Assembly (NCBI GenBank): GCA_013816245.1
Contig: JACDEU010000001.1
Span: forward strand, 42,744 to 106,743
DNA from: Actinomycetota bacterium
Lineage (GTDB): Bacteria; Actinomycetota; Thermoleophilia; Gaiellales; Gaiellaceae
Length of the DNA: 64,000 bases
Direction of reading: 5' to 3'
Part shown: positions 37,202-46,115 of the stretch, one piece after another
How positions within the stretch are numbered: position 1 is the first letter of the stretch
Layout of the letters: each line of letters begins with the position of its first letter
Position numbers and translations under genes: made by a program
The notes under the pieces: model-generated
Databases searched by the model: none
Told to the model about the DNA's origin: nothing
Seen by the model: only the letters and a program-made list of their open reading frames with translations

Positions 37202-37468
37202 CTAGCGCACTGTGAAGCCCTGTGAGTCGTCAGGCTCCTCTTCCTCGACCTCCACGGACTCGACCTGCGCGCCGCGCGGGCCCTCGCGGCTGAACGCCAC
37301 CAACCGCTCGACGGCATCCGCTTCGCCCTGGTACACCGCCTCCACGGCGCCATCGGCGCGGTTCATGACCCACCCCTCGACACCGTGTCGCCGCGCGAGG
37401 CGTAGCGTCGAGTCGCGGAAGAACACGCCCTGCACCCGGCCGCGAATGACGACTCGCCTCCTGATCAC
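37202..37468 (-). CDS. acylphosphatase
   Basis: An 88-residue enzyme that hydrolyses carboxyl-phosphate mixed anhydrides. The catalytic Arg lies in VIRGRVQGVFFRDSTLRLA and the catalytic Asn in GWVMNRADGAVEAVYQG. A C-terminal acidic stretch (VESVEVEEEEPDD) is unremarkable. The GTG at 37468 is the plausible start; it is divergent from the nitroreductase gene with less than 20 bp between the starts. Confidence 0.9.
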   Translation of the reverse strand: MIRRRVVIRGRVQGVFFRDSTLRLARRHGVEGWVMNRADGAVEAVYQGEADAVERLVAFSREGPRGAQVESVEVEEEEPDDSQGFTVR

Positions 37469-37474
37469 GCGGCA

Positions 37475-37480
37475 TATTCT
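37475..37480 (+). promoter_or_regulatory. -10 box (TATTCT) of the nitroreductase gene
   Basis: TATTCT ends 6 nt before the ATC codon at 37487, the spacing of leaderless genes in this window. Confidence 0.45.
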
Positions 37481-37486
37481 TGCTGC

Positions 37487-38092
37487 ATCGAGTTCAAGGA
37501 CATCCTCAAACGGCGCCGCATGGTCCGCGCGTACGAGCCGACCCCGATTCCACGCGAGTCGCTCGACCGCATCGTCGGCACCGTGCGGCGTGCGCCGAGC
37601 GCAGGATTCAGCCAGGGTCAGCGTCTCGTAGTCGTCACCGAGCCCGACCGCCGGCGTGCATTCGCAGATGCTGTCGCCGAGGAACAGTACGTCGACCAGG
37701 GGTTCGCACCATGGATCAGCGGTGCGCAGGCTCTCGTCGTCGTCTGCACCCGCGAAGAGGACTACCACGAGCGCTACCGGCAGCCGGACAAGCTCGACGA
37801 AGGCGAGGAAATCGAGTGGCCGGTCCCGTACTGGCACGCCGACGCCGGCGCGGCGGGGATGCTGATCCTGCTTGCGGCGATCGACGAGGGGCTCGCAGCA
37901 GGCGTCTTCGGCATCCCTGCGGACAGGATGGAGCGGGTTCGGGAGCTGCTCGGCTTGCCGGACGACGTCGCGATCGTCGAGGTGATCACACTCGGCGCCG
38001 GAGCCGAGGACGCTGCGTCCGACAAGCTGTCGAGTCGCGGCACCCGTCCGCGGCGTCCGCTCGAGGAGCTCGTTCGCTGGGAGCGGTTCTAG
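37487..38092 (+). CDS. nitroreductase-family flavoprotein, possible ATC start
   Basis: An FMN-dependent oxidoreductase fold of about 201 residues. Conserved sequence begins EFKDILKRRRMVRAYEP, which is the usual N-terminus of the family, but the codon in the Met position is ATC (37487). The first ATG, 37520, lies ten codons further inside the conserved block. Other motifs are RRAPSAGFSQGQRLVVV and DAGAAGMLILLAAIDEGL. The substrate is unknown. Its stop is shared with the convergent sialidase-like gene in CTAG (38089-38092). Confidence 0.82.
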   Translation: MEFKDILKRRRMVRAYEPTPIPRESLDRIVGTVRRAPSAGFSQGQRLVVVTEPDRRRAFADAVAEEQYVDQGFAPWISGAQALVVVCTREEDYHERYRQPDKLDEGEEIEWPVPYWHADAGAAGMLILLAAIDEGLAAGVFGIPADRMERVRELLGLPDDVAIVEVITLGAGAEDAASDKLSSRGTRPRRPLEELVRWERF

Positions 38093-39822
38093 GGAGTCCG
38101 GAGCTTCGACACCAGCTGCTGCTGGTGGTAGCCGGGATTCTCTCCCGCGGCATTGAACGTCGCCACCGAGGCGGTGTAGGTGAAATCGCCGCGGGAGTCG
38201 ATGCCGAAGTAGTCCCCGATGAAGCTCGCCGGGCTGCAGATGCAGTCGAATCGTGGCGACGAGAGCTGCGGGTCCCAGGTGTGCTCTGAAAGCCGGATGT
38301 TGTGTCGGATCGGCCCGAGCTTCGGCCGGTAGAACTGCACCGCTGTGTTGATGCAGTAGTTCGCCTCGCCGAAGGGAAGCCGAGGATCGAAGAGCAGTCC
38401 GGCGATCGTCGCCTCCATCGTGTCGCGCGCCGGGCAGGCGAGGCGGCGGTCGTAGAAGGCGACCGCGACGGTTCCGTTCGGGGCTACCGCGAGGTTGGGC
38501 TGGAGAGCATCGCCTGTGCCTGCGGCGTCGTTGATCTGCCGGGGGCGTCCCCAGTGGCGGCCGCCGTCGAAGGAAGCGCGGAGGAAGAGCCTCGTGCCGC
38601 TGGGGTTCGACTGCTCGTACGCCGCGTACAGCGGATAGAAGCGGCCGACCTTACGCGGACCGACGACGAATGCCTCGCCGAACGCGGCGCGGAAGGTCGT
38701 GTTCCGATAACCGTTCACGTTGTGACGCACGATCACGCGGCGCCGCGCCCACGTTCTGCTTCCGTCGCGCGAAGACGTGAACGACATCGTGAACGGCTCG
38801 TTCCCGCTGCTGAAGCTCGACGTGGCAAGCCAGACGGTTCCATCGGGCGCAACGCGCGGCAGTGAGCCGTTGTCGCCGACACGTCGAGCCTGTGGAAGGA
38901 CGAGCCGCGGTCGCGACCAGTTCGTATGCGTCCCGCTCGCGCGTGCGTCCGCGTACGAGAGGTAGATGCGGAGCCCGGTGTCGTCGTTGCCGATCGCCCA
39001 GGAGACGTAGACGCGGCCGAAGTGGCGACTGCGGCGATTCGTGTCGATCGCCAGCCACTGCTTGTCGAAGACCTCGTTCCCGTTGAACGGCGTCCGCTCG
39101 ATCAGGTCGAACCGGCCACCGTGGTTCGTGTTCCACGCCGAAGCCGTAGCGGCGCCCTTGGCCCGGACCGCAACTCCGAGGACGGAGCGTGGCAGTGTCG
39201 GGTTGACGTCCGGAGCAAGGAAGAAGTGCTGGCCGCTCGGGATGTACGAGAACATGTACGGGAACACGACCGCGTAGAAGTTCCCCCATGGGTCGAACGC
39301 GCCGACGGGATCAGAGTTGTCCGTCCACCCTTCGTAGCCCGGGATGTGACCCTGTTGCGGCCAAGTTGCGCCGCCGTCGAACGATTCGAAGAAGCCCGTC
39401 AGGTGGTTGTACCCCTCGGCGTTCACGATCCACTTGCTCACCCCGATCAGGTGGCGGGCGTTCGTCGGGTCGACGTGCAGATCCGATTCGGAGAAGTCCT
39501 TGGCGCGAGTCGGCGGGTTCGCGACGTCCTGCGTCGGATACGGGCCGATGTCCTCAACTGTCGATGCAGCACCGTTGCAGAGCGTGGAACCGCCGTCCGG
39601 GTAACCCTGCGACGGAGTCAAGCTGCCCAGATAGACGACCTCCGGCGTGTAGCAGCTCACACGCTGCGTCGTTGCCGCCACCGCCGTCACTCCACGCTCG
39701 GCGTAGCTGGCCGCGAAGCTCGCATTCGATTGCAGGCCCTGCGGCGGCGCGGCGGCTGCCGTTGGAGCGCCCACCACCGCGCAGGCCGCAACGAGCGCGG
39801 CGGTGCGTCCTCTCACCCGCAT
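38089..39822 (-). CDS. secreted sialidase-like protein with Asp-box repeats
   Basis: A 577-residue exported protein with a signal peptide (MRVRGRTAALVAACAVVGAP). At least three Asp boxes (S-x-D-x-G-x-x-W) are visible: SFDGGATW, SRDGSRTW and SFDGGRHW, which indicates a beta-propeller. Catalytic residues of true sialidases cannot be confirmed, so it may only bind or be a different glycosidase. A TATGCT box at 39829-39824 would fit a leaderless start at GTG 39816 instead of ATG 39822. Confidence 0.78.
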   Translation of the reverse strand: MRVRGRTAALVAACAVVGAPTAAAAPPQGLQSNASFAASYAERGVTAVAATTQRVSCYTPEVVYLGSLTPSQGYPDGGSTLCNGAASTVEDIGPYPTQDVANPPTRAKDFSESDLHVDPTNARHLIGVSKWIVNAEGYNHLTGFFESFDGGATWPQQGHIPGYEGWTDNSDPVGAFDPWGNFYAVVFPYMFSYIPSGQHFFLAPDVNPTLPRSVLGVAVRAKGAATASAWNTNHGGRFDLIERTPFNGNEVFDKQWLAIDTNRRSRHFGRVYVSWAIGNDDTGLRIYLSYADARASGTHTNWSRPRLVLPQARRVGDNGSLPRVAPDGTVWLATSSFSSGNEPFTMSFTSSRDGSRTWARRRVIVRHNVNGYRNTTFRAAFGEAFVVGPRKVGRFYPLYAAYEQSNPSGTRLFLRASFDGGRHWGRPRQINDAAGTGDALQPNLAVAPNGTVAVAFYDRRLACPARDTMEATIAGLLFDPRLPFGEANYCINTAVQFYRPKLGPIRHNIRLSEHTWDPQLSSPRFDCICSPASFIGDYFGIDSRGDFTYTASVATFNAAGENPGYHQQQLVSKLRTP

Positions 39823-39823
39823 G

Positions 39824-39829
39824 AGCATA
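39824..39829 (-). promoter_or_regulatory. -10 box (TATGCT) of the sialidase-like gene
   Basis: On the minus strand it is followed after 7 nt by GTG 39816. It overlaps the -10 box of the divergent gene. Confidence 0.4.
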
Positions 39830-39831
39830 GT
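39826..39831 (+). promoter_or_regulatory. -10 box (CATAGT) of the UDG-like gene
   Basis: CATAGT is followed after 6 nt by GTG 39838. Confidence 0.35.
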
Positions 39832-39837
39832 GACGAC

Positions 39838-40383
39838 GTGGAGGCGGAAAGGTTCGTAGCGCAACTGGCGGCCGCGCGCATCGGCATGACGTTCAACTTC
39901 TACCGTGACGGACCTGACGCCGAGATCCGGCGCCGTCGTCTGCAGGCCCATCTGGAAGAACACACCACCGGGTCTTTGCTGCTCGTCGGCGAAGCTCCCG
40001 GCTATCGAGGCGCCCGCGTCTCGGGCCTGACGTTCACCTCCGAGCGACAGCTCACCGGCAGCGGTCCGGCCGAGGCGACGGCGACCGTCGTCCAGCGCGT
40101 CCTCGCCGAGCTCGAGCTCGACGCGCTCTGCTGGAACGTCGTGCCCACCCATCCCGGAACGGAGACGTCGAACCGACGCCCGACCCGGCTCGAGGTTGAC
40201 GCCTCGCGGCCGTTCCTCGAGGAGCTCGCCGAGAACCGCCGTCTCGTCGCCGTCGGCAGGCTCGCGGCCAGAGTCACCGGCGGGCCCTACATCCGGCATC
40301 CGTCCCATGGCGGAGCGGCCGAATTCCGGGCTGGGCTGCTACAGTTTTGCGCCGGCGGACGCCCTAGTCCGCCTTTTCCGTGA
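39838..40383 (+). CDS. uracil-DNA glycosylase-superfamily protein
   Basis: A 181-residue protein. [20 protein letters not shown] matches the first UDG-superfamily motif (uracil-binding loop) and HPSHGG near the C-terminus corresponds to the second (H-P-S) motif; WNVVPTHPG lies between. It probably acts in base-excision repair, but the exact UDG family is uncertain. GTG 39838 follows a -10 box by 6 nt. The end of the gene contains the promoter and hairpin for rplM. Confidence 0.75.
   Translation: MEAERFVAQLAAARIGMTFNFYRDGPDAEIRRRRLQAHLEEHTTGSLLLVGEAPGYRGARVSGLTFTSERQLTGSGPAEATATVVQRVLAELELDALCWNVVPTHPGTETSNRRPTRLEVDASRPFLEELAENRRLVAVGRLAARVTGGPYIRHPSHGGAAEFRAGLLQFCAGGRPSPPFP
40340..40345 (+). 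promoter_or_regulatory. -10 box (TACAGT) of the rplM operon
   Basis: The box lies inside the 3' end of the UDG-like gene, 39 nt before ATG 40385, so rplM has a short leader. Confidence 0.45.
40354..40373 (+). promoter_or_regulatory. leader hairpin upstream of rplM
   Basis: GGCGGAC (40354-40360) pairs with GTCCGCC (40367-40373) around a 6-nt loop, followed by TTTT. It would form at the very 5' end of the rplM mRNA and could be an attenuator or an L13-binding leader. Confidence 0.45.
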
Positions 40384-40384
40384 G

Positions 40385-40822
40385 ATGAAGACCTACACCG
40401 CCAAACCTGGAGAAATCGCGCGCCACTGGTACGTCGTGGACGCCGACGGGCAGACGCTCGGCCGGCTCGCGACCCGCATCGCGGACACGCTCCGTGGCAA
40501 GGGAAAGCCGCAGTACACGCCGCACGTCGACACCGGTGATTTCGTGATCGTCGTCAATGCGGAGAAGATCCAGGTCACCGGGAACAAGCTCGACCAGAAG
40601 CGCTACTACCGCCACTCAGGGTATCCGGGCGGGCTCCGGAGCAGGACGCTCCGCGAGCAGCTCTCGCGCCGGCCCGAGGAGGTACTGCGCAAGGCGGTCA
40701 AGGGAATGCTTCCGAGGAATCGGCTGGCGCGCCAGCAGATCACCAAGCTCAAGATCTATGCAGGCCCCGAGCATCCGCACGGGCCGCAGGCGCCACAGCC
40801 GCTCCAGTGGGAGGACTCATGA
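40385..40822 (+). CDS. rplM: 50S ribosomal protein L13
   Basis: A 145-residue large-subunit protein. Recognisable segments are [36 protein letters not shown] and [15 protein letters not shown]. The ATG at 40385 follows the UDG-like gene by one base. Its stop overlaps the rpsI start (ATGA), the standard L13-S9 pair. Confidence 0.97.
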   Translation: MKTYTAKPGEIARHWYVVDADGQTLGRLATRIADTLRGKGKPQYTPHVDTGDFVIVVNAEKIQVTGNKLDQKRYYRHSGYPGGLRSRTLREQLSRRPEEVLRKAVKGMLPRNRLARQQITKLKIYAGPEHPHGPQAPQPLQWEDS

Positions 40823-41214
40823 GCCAGATTGCGCAATACCGTGGAACGGGCAAGCGGAAGACCTCCGTCGCCCGCGTCATTCTCCGGCCCGGCGACGGCG
40901 TCACTTGGTTCAACGGCCGCACGATCGAGGACTACTTCCCGCGCCAGGCCCACCGTACGTCTGCGCTCGCGCCGCTCCAGATTGCAGGAGCCGAAGGGAC
41001 CTACGACATCCGGGTGCGCGTGCACGGCGGGGGTCCGAGCGGACAGGCAGGCGCCGTTCGCCACGGAATCGCCCGCGCCCTCGTCGAGGCAGACCCCGAG
41101 CTGCGCATTCCGCTCAAACGGGCCGGCTTCCTGACGCGCGACGCTCGAATCGTCGAGCGCAAGAAGGCGGGCCTCCACAAGGCGCGCAAGGCGCCGCAGT
41201 TCAGCAAGCGGTAG
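40819..41214 (+). CDS. rpsI: 30S ribosomal protein S9
   Basis: A 131-residue small-subunit protein with [39 protein letters not shown] and the basic tail ending KAPQFSKR that reaches the P site. ATG 40819 follows GGGAGGA by four bases. glmM starts directly after its stop. Confidence 0.97.
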   Translation: MSQIAQYRGTGKRKTSVARVILRPGDGVTWFNGRTIEDYFPRQAHRTSALAPLQIAGAEGTYDIRVRVHGGGPSGQAGAVRHGIARALVEADPELRIPLKRAGFLTRDARIVERKKAGLHKARKAPQFSKR

Positions 41215-42477
41215 GTGGCGCGGAGATACTTCGGCACGGACGGAGTCCGTGGCGTCGTCGGCAAGGAGCTAACCGTTGATCTCGTCGAGCGGCTCGGCCG
41301 TGCCGCGACGGCCTGGTCCGGACGTGGCCGCATCTTCGTCGGGCGCGACACACGCGCATCCGGTCCTGCGCTCGAAGACGCCCTGGCGCGGGGCATAGCG
41401 TCGGCCGGGGGGAACGCCGTCGTCGCGGGCGTCCTGCCGACACCCGCCGTCGCCCTCCTGACGCTCGACCTCGGCTGCGTCATCACTGCGTCACACAACC
41501 CGCCCGAATACAACGGCGTCAAGTTTTTTGACCGCGACGGCCAGAAGCTGTCGGACACGCAAGAGGAAGAGATCGAAGCTCTGCTCGACGAGCCTCCGAC
41601 CGGAGGCGGTCAGATCGACGAGGTCGGCGTCGCGACGGACAGTTACCTCGAGCACGTCGTCGAGCGCTTCGCCACCGACCTCACCGGGCTGAAGATCGGC
41701 GTCGACTGCGCGAATGGCGCGTACTCCGGACTTGCACCGCAGGCGTTCACGCAGCTGGGCGCAGCCGTCACCGCAATCGGGAACGAGCCCGATGGCATGA
41801 ACATCAACGTCGGCTGTGGCGCGACCGATCTACGAGCGCTCCAGCGAACCGTCACCGAGCTCGGTCTTGACCTGGGCGTGGCGTTCGACGGTGACGGCGA
41901 CCGCATGCTCGCGGTGGACGGCAACGGCGACGTCGTCGACGGCGACCAGATCGTCGGAGTGCTGGCTCTCGACCGGGGCGTCGAGCTCGTCGCCGTGACC
42001 GTGATGGCGAACATGGGGCTCCGCCGGTTGATGGCCGAGAACGGCATCCGCGTCGTCACCACCGACGTCGGCGACCGTTATGTCCTCGAGGCTCTGCGCC
42101 GTGAAGGCGGCATTCTCGGCGGCGAGCAGTCCGGCCACCTGATCTGGCTCGACGGCCACGTCACCGGCGACGGGCTCGTTGCGGCGCTCCTGCTCTGCGC
42201 CGCGCTGCACGGTCGTACGCTCGCCGAGCTCACGAGTGTTCTGACCCGATTTCCGCAGACGAAGGAGAACGTCGCCGTCGCGAATCGGCAGCTCACTCCT
42301 GCGATCGAGGAGGAGGTCGCGCGGGTGAACGCAGAGCTCGGCGACCGAGGCCGCGTCCTCGTGCGCCCGTCGGGCACAGAGCCAGTCATTCGCGTTCTGG
42401 CAGAGGCCGAGACCGCTCAGGAAGCCAAAAACCTCTGTGGTAGGATCGCGGCTCTCGTGCGACGAGAGCTCGGCTGA
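41215..42477 (+). CDS. glmM: phosphoglucosamine mutase
   Basis: Interconverts glucosamine-6-phosphate and glucosamine-1-phosphate for peptidoglycan precursors. It has 420 residues, with the phosphoserine loop VITASHNPPEYNG, the metal loop AFDGDGDRML, the sugar-specificity loop GGEQSGHLIW and the phosphate-binding RPSGTEPVIRV. The GTG start is contiguous with the rpsI stop. The order rplM-rpsI-glmM-glmS places it one step after GlmS. Confidence 0.96.
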   Translation: MARRYFGTDGVRGVVGKELTVDLVERLGRAATAWSGRGRIFVGRDTRASGPALEDALARGIASAGGNAVVAGVLPTPAVALLTLDLGCVITASHNPPEYNGVKFFDRDGQKLSDTQEEEIEALLDEPPTGGGQIDEVGVATDSYLEHVVERFATDLTGLKIGVDCANGAYSGLAPQAFTQLGAAVTAIGNEPDGMNINVGCGATDLRALQRTVTELGLDLGVAFDGDGDRMLAVDGNGDVVDGDQIVGVLALDRGVELVAVTVMANMGLRRLMAENGIRVVTTDVGDRYVLEALRREGGILGGEQSGHLIWLDGHVTGDGLVAALLLCAALHGRTLAELTSVLTRFPQTKENVAVANRQLTPAIEEEVARVNAELGDRGRVLVRPSGTEPVIRVLAEAETAQEAKNLCGRIAALVRRELG

Positions 42478-42609
42478 CCGTCTCGACGAAGGGGTGGATC
42501 GCTCAGCCGGGCTTTTGGCGTTTTCGAGGCGTCGTTTTCGGAAAAAACCGCGAATCTGCAGCGTTTCACCGGCCGTGAGGTCACGGGGCGGCAATCGAGA
42601 GGAGCTTCG

Positions 42610-44439
42610 GTGTGCGGGATCATCGGATACGTCGGTAGCCGTCCTGCAAAGGACCTTCTGCTTCAGGGGCTGCAACGGCTCGAGTACCGCGGCTACGACT
42701 CCGCCGGCATCGCGCTTCGAGAGGACGAAGGGCTCGAGTACGTCCGCGCGGTCGGCAATCTTCAGTTTCTGAAGGACGCCGCCGGCCCGAACGGTTCGAA
42801 GTCCAACCACGGTCTCGGGCACACGCGCTGGGCCACGCACGGCGCGGTGAACGAGCTGAATGCGCATCCGTTGACGGGGTGCGACGACGGTCGCCTTGCG
42901 ATCGTGCTCAACGGCATCGTCGAGAACTATCGCGAGTTGAAGGCGTCCCTCGAGGCCGAGGGACATGCATTCAGCTCCGAGACCGACGCCGAGGTGGTCG
43001 TCCACCTGATCGAGCGCAACTACGAGGGCGATCTGACCGAAGCGGTCCGAGCTGCCTATCGCGAGCTCGAAGGTCACTACGCGTTCGTCGTGATCCACAA
43101 CGACCATCCCGATCTGCTCGTCGGCGCACGCCGGCAGTGCCCGCTCGTTGTCGGGGTCGGTGACGGCGAGATGTTCCTCGCTTCCGCGGTCGCCGCGTTC
43201 CTCGGCGAGACCCGCCGCGTGCAGTTGATCGACGAGGGCGAGGTCGTCGCGATCACGCCGGAGGGCGCACGCTTCTTCGACGACCAAGGCGAGGTCGAGC
43301 ACAAGGACGTCGAGCCCATCGACTGGGACGACGAGGTCGCCGAGAAGGGCGGCTACGAGACCTTCATGCTGAAGGAGATCTACGAGCAGCCGGAAGCGGT
43401 GAGGGAGACGATCGGCGACCGCGCCCGCCGCGGCAAGCTCGTCCTAGAGGGAATCGGCCTGAACGAGCTCGAGATCCAGAATCTTCGCCGGATCGTGATC
43501 GTCGCGTGCGGCACCGCCTATCACGCAGGCGTGGTGGGTCGCTACATCATCGAGGAATGGGCACGCGTTCCTGTCGAGCCTGACATCGCAAGCGAATGGC
43601 GTTACCGAAATCCTGTTCTCTCGAAGGACACCCTCGTGATCGGTATCACTCAGTCCGGAGAGACCGCCGACACGATCGCGGCGATGCAACTCGCGCGCCA
43701 GCAGGGCGCACGCACGCTCGCGATCACGAACCAGCTCGGGACGCAGGTGACACGCGAGGTCGACGCCGTTCTGTACACGCGCGCCGGGCTCGAGATCGGC
43801 GTCGCGGCGACGAAGACCTTCACGGCGCAGGTCGCGCTGCTCTCGCTGATCGCGCTCAAGCTCGCGCAGGTGCGTCGCACGATGCCCGCAGAGGAGATCG
43901 AGTTCATCCTCGAGGCGCTCTACGACCTACCGCAGAAGATGGAGCAGTTCCTCGACGGCGACCATCCGATCGAGGAGATCGCCGAGCGTCACTACAACAA
44001 GCCGTTCTTCCTCTACCTCGGCCGTCACATCGGGCTGCCGGTCGCACTCGAGGGCGCCCTGAAGTTGAAGGAGATCTCCTACATCCCGACCGAGGGGTAT
44101 TCCGCCGGCGAGATGAAGCACGGTCCGATCGCTCTGCTCGACTCCGAGACGCCGGTCGTCTGCATCGCGATCGACCAGAAGGTCGTGTACGACAAGGTCG
44201 TGTCGAACATCCAGGAGGTGCGGGCACGCGGTGCGCAGGTGATCGCGATCGCGACCGACGGCAACGAGGACATCCAGCACCATGCGGATGACGTCATCTA
44301 CATCCCGCGCACACCGGCCTTTCTGCAGGCGGTGCTCGCCGTGCTCCCGCTGCAGTTGCTGGCTTACCGAATCGCGCGCCTACGCGGGCTGAACGTCGAT
44401 CAGCCGCGCAACCTCGCGAAGACCGTCACAGTCGAGTAA
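42610..44439 (+). CDS. glmS: glutamine--fructose-6-phosphate aminotransferase
   Basis: Makes glucosamine-6-phosphate. The 609-residue protein starts GTG-TGC, so Cys2 becomes the N-terminal nucleophile (CGIIGYVG). The glutaminase half (GHTRWATHG) is followed by two SIS domains and the C-terminal QPRNLAKTVTVE. A GAGGAG ribosome binding site lies five bases upstream. The 132-bp gap after glmM shows no recognisable riboswitch or terminator. Confidence 0.97.
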   Translation: MCGIIGYVGSRPAKDLLLQGLQRLEYRGYDSAGIALREDEGLEYVRAVGNLQFLKDAAGPNGSKSNHGLGHTRWATHGAVNELNAHPLTGCDDGRLAIVLNGIVENYRELKASLEAEGHAFSSETDAEVVVHLIERNYEGDLTEAVRAAYRELEGHYAFVVIHNDHPDLLVGARRQCPLVVGVGDGEMFLASAVAAFLGETRRVQLIDEGEVVAITPEGARFFDDQGEVEHKDVEPIDWDDEVAEKGGYETFMLKEIYEQPEAVRETIGDRARRGKLVLEGIGLNELEIQNLRRIVIVACGTAYHAGVVGRYIIEEWARVPVEPDIASEWRYRNPVLSKDTLVIGITQSGETADTIAAMQLARQQGARTLAITNQLGTQVTREVDAVLYTRAGLEIGVAATKTFTAQVALLSLIALKLAQVRRTMPAEEIEFILEALYDLPQKMEQFLDGDHPIEEIAERHYNKPFFLYLGRHIGLPVALEGALKLKEISYIPTEGYSAGEMKHGPIALLDSETPVVCIAIDQKVVYDKVVSNIQEVRARGAQVIAIATDGNEDIQHHADDVIYIPRTPAFLQAVLAVLPLQLLAYRIARLRGLNVDQPRNLAKTVTVE

Positions 44440-44443
44440 CTGA

Positions 44444-45235
44444 CTAGGAGACTGCTGCGTCGCCGGGGCGCGGCTCGAGGACGCCACTGTCCGGCGGCCC
44501 GACGGGCAGTGGGCGCGGCGGCCGGAGATACAGGTATTCGTAAGCGAGCGCGGCGAGTGTTGCGCCGGCTAACGGGCCCGCGTACCAGACCCAAGCATCG
44601 GTCCAGTGCCGCGACAGGAGCTCGGGGCCGAAGGCGCGGGCGGGATTCATCGCGGCGCCGGTCAGCGGTCCGCCCATGAGGACGTCGATCGTGATCGTGA
44701 GCCCGATCCCGAGCCCTGCGATGGACTTGAACGAGCCGCCCGGATCTGCGGCTGTCGCGAAAATCACCCAGACGAGCAAGAAGGTGAGCACCATCTCGAT
44801 CACAAGGCCCTGCCAGACCGTGATGCCGCTGCCGAGGCTGGGAGCACCAAGATTCGTCAGCCGGCGGGCGGTTTCCGGATAGAACCAGCGCAGCAGGGCG
44901 GCGGCGGCTGCGGCGGCCGCAAACTGCATGCTCCAGTACACGACCGCAAGCGAGGGAACGATTCGGCGCGTGACCAGGAAGCCGAAGGTCACCGCGGGAT
45001 TGAAGTGCCCGCCGGAGATGTGTCCGACGGCGGAAACCATCACTCCGATCGCCAGGCCGTTCGCGAGGGCGACGGACACGAGGGTCAACAGGTTGTAGAC
45101 GTCCAAAGCCTGTGCGTTGCCGAGTGCGGGGGCAAGAATCTTGGCGACCGTCAGGGCGGATCCGGCGCCGATGAAGACGAGGGTGAAAGTGCCGACGAAC
45201 TCGGCAAACCCTCGCCGAAGGGGGTCGTGATCCAT
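44444..45235 (-). CDS. aquaporin (MIP family)
   Basis: A 263-residue channel with six transmembrane segments. Both NPA boxes are intact: GGHFNPAVTFGFL and GAAMNPARAFGPELL, the second followed by the selectivity-filter Arg. The sequence looks closer to aquaporin Z than to GlpF, but water/glycerol preference cannot be settled. It ends 4 bp from the convergent glmS stop. A leaderless promoter precedes it. Confidence 0.9.
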   Translation of the reverse strand: MDHDPLRRGFAEFVGTFTLVFIGAGSALTVAKILAPALGNAQALDVYNLLTLVSVALANGLAIGVMVSAVGHISGGHFNPAVTFGFLVTRRIVPSLAVVYWSMQFAAAAAAAALLRWFYPETARRLTNLGAPSLGSGITVWQGLVIEMVLTFLLVWVIFATAADPGGSFKSIAGLGIGLTITIDVLMGGPLTGAAMNPARAFGPELLSRHWTDAWVWYAGPLAGATLAALAYEYLYLRPPRPLPVGPPDSGVLEPRPGDAAVS

Positions 45236-45242
45236 CGCGGGG

Positions 45243-45248
45243 AAAGTA
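45243..45248 (-). promoter_or_regulatory. leaderless promoter of the aquaporin gene (TACTTT)
   Basis: On the minus strand TACTTT (45248-45243) is followed after 7 nt by ATG 45235. Confidence 0.5.
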
Positions 45249-45271
45249 CGGGGGGAGTCGGACGACGTGCT

Positions 45272-45655
45272 TCAGGCGGCTCGTGCCGCGTCGACGCGGC
45301 CGGCTCGCACCGCGTCGAGTGCATCATCGAGGTCCGTGCAGACCGCGAACGTCGGGCCAAGCCCGGTCAGCTCGAGGATCTGATGGACCTGCGTGTGGTC
45401 GTGGTCCTGCAGCACGAGCGCGAACCCGAGCGAGGACTCGTCCGCCCGGTGGCGCGCGGCCAGCAGTGCGCTCAACGTCGTGGAGTCGATGAAGGTCGCG
45501 TCACGGAGGTCGACGACGATCCGCTGCTTTGCGTCCAGGAGCATCGACAGCTCGTTCCCTAGCCGCTCGGAGGAGTAGGCGTCGTGCTCCCCGACGAGGG
45601 CGACCACTGCGGCCGGTGATTCCCGGGGGGCCAGGGTGACAGAGATCGGCGCCAT
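45272..45655 (-). CDS. STAS-domain protein (anti-sigma factor antagonist-like)
   Basis: A 127-residue single STAS domain. IVVDLRDATFIDSTTLSALL carries the conserved D-S motif whose Ser is phosphorylated by anti-sigma kinases in the SpoIIAA family. No anti-sigma factor is adjacent. The ATG at 45655 is preceded at once by the imperfect palindrome GAGTTGAAACTC (45667-45656 on the minus strand), a possible operator. Confidence 0.83.
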   Translation of the reverse strand: MAPISVTLAPRESPAAVVALVGEHDAYSSERLGNELSMLLDAKQRIVVDLRDATFIDSTTLSALLAARHRADESSLGFALVLQDHDHTQVHQILELTGLGPTFAVCTDLDDALDAVRAGRVDAARAA

Positions 45656-45704
45656 GAGTTTCAACTCGTCAACGCCGAGAGCGCAGAACCGGGTACGGGC
45701 GAGC

Positions 45705-46115
45705 TCAGTCGTCCAGCTCCCGCCGGAGGCGTTTCGTCTTCGAGCGCCGCCGCTTCTCGTCCAGCCGGCGCTGGCGGGCGGCCTCGGTCGGCTTCGTGGG
45801 CACGCGCCGCCGCTCCACCCGTAGGGCCTGTCGCAGCTGCTCGACGAGCCGTTCGAGAGCCAGTTCCCGATTTCGGAGCTGGCTCCGCTCATCCTGGGCA
45901 ATCGAGCGGAGCACGGGGCCGGCGCGCCCGATCACTCGCCGCTTCTGGGTCTCCGTCAGCGCGTCCGAGGCCTCGACGTCGAAGACGGCTTCGACCCGTG
46001 TTTCCGACTTCTGCGCGTGCTGTCCCCCCGGCCCGCTCGAACGCGAGTAGCGGAACGCCACGTCTCCGCGCGGGAGAACGACCGAGCGGGTCACGCGAAT
46101 AGACTCGCCGTCCAT
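45705..46115 (-). CDS. arfB: ribosome-rescue hydrolase ArfB (YaeJ-like)
   Basis: A 136-residue peptidyl-tRNA hydrolase that frees stalled ribosomes. It contains the release-factor GGQ motif (residues 30-32 in YSRSSGPGGQHAQKSETRVE) and a basic C-terminal tail (DEKRRRSKTKRLRREL) that enters the empty mRNA channel. The ATG at 46115 shares two bases with the divergent HAD-gene ATG in the palindrome CATG; AAGGAG lies ten bases upstream on the minus strand. Confidence 0.9.
   Translation of the reverse strand: MDGESIRVTRSVVLPRGDVAFRYSRSSGPGGQHAQKSETRVEAVFDVEASDALTETQKRRVIGRAGPVLRSIAQDERSQLRNRELALERLVEQLRQALRVERRRVPTKPTEAARQRRLDEKRRRSKTKRLRRELDD
46100..46105 (+). promoter_or_regulatory. leaderless promoter of the HAD gene (TAGACT)
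   Basis: TAGACT is followed after 8 nt by ATG 46114 and lies within the first codons of divergent arfB. Confidence 0.5.

Noticed and set aside
42478..42609. glmS ribozyme/riboswitch upstream of glmS
   Set aside because: The 132-bp region shows no match I recognise to the ribozyme core, and a normal ribosome binding site precedes the gene.
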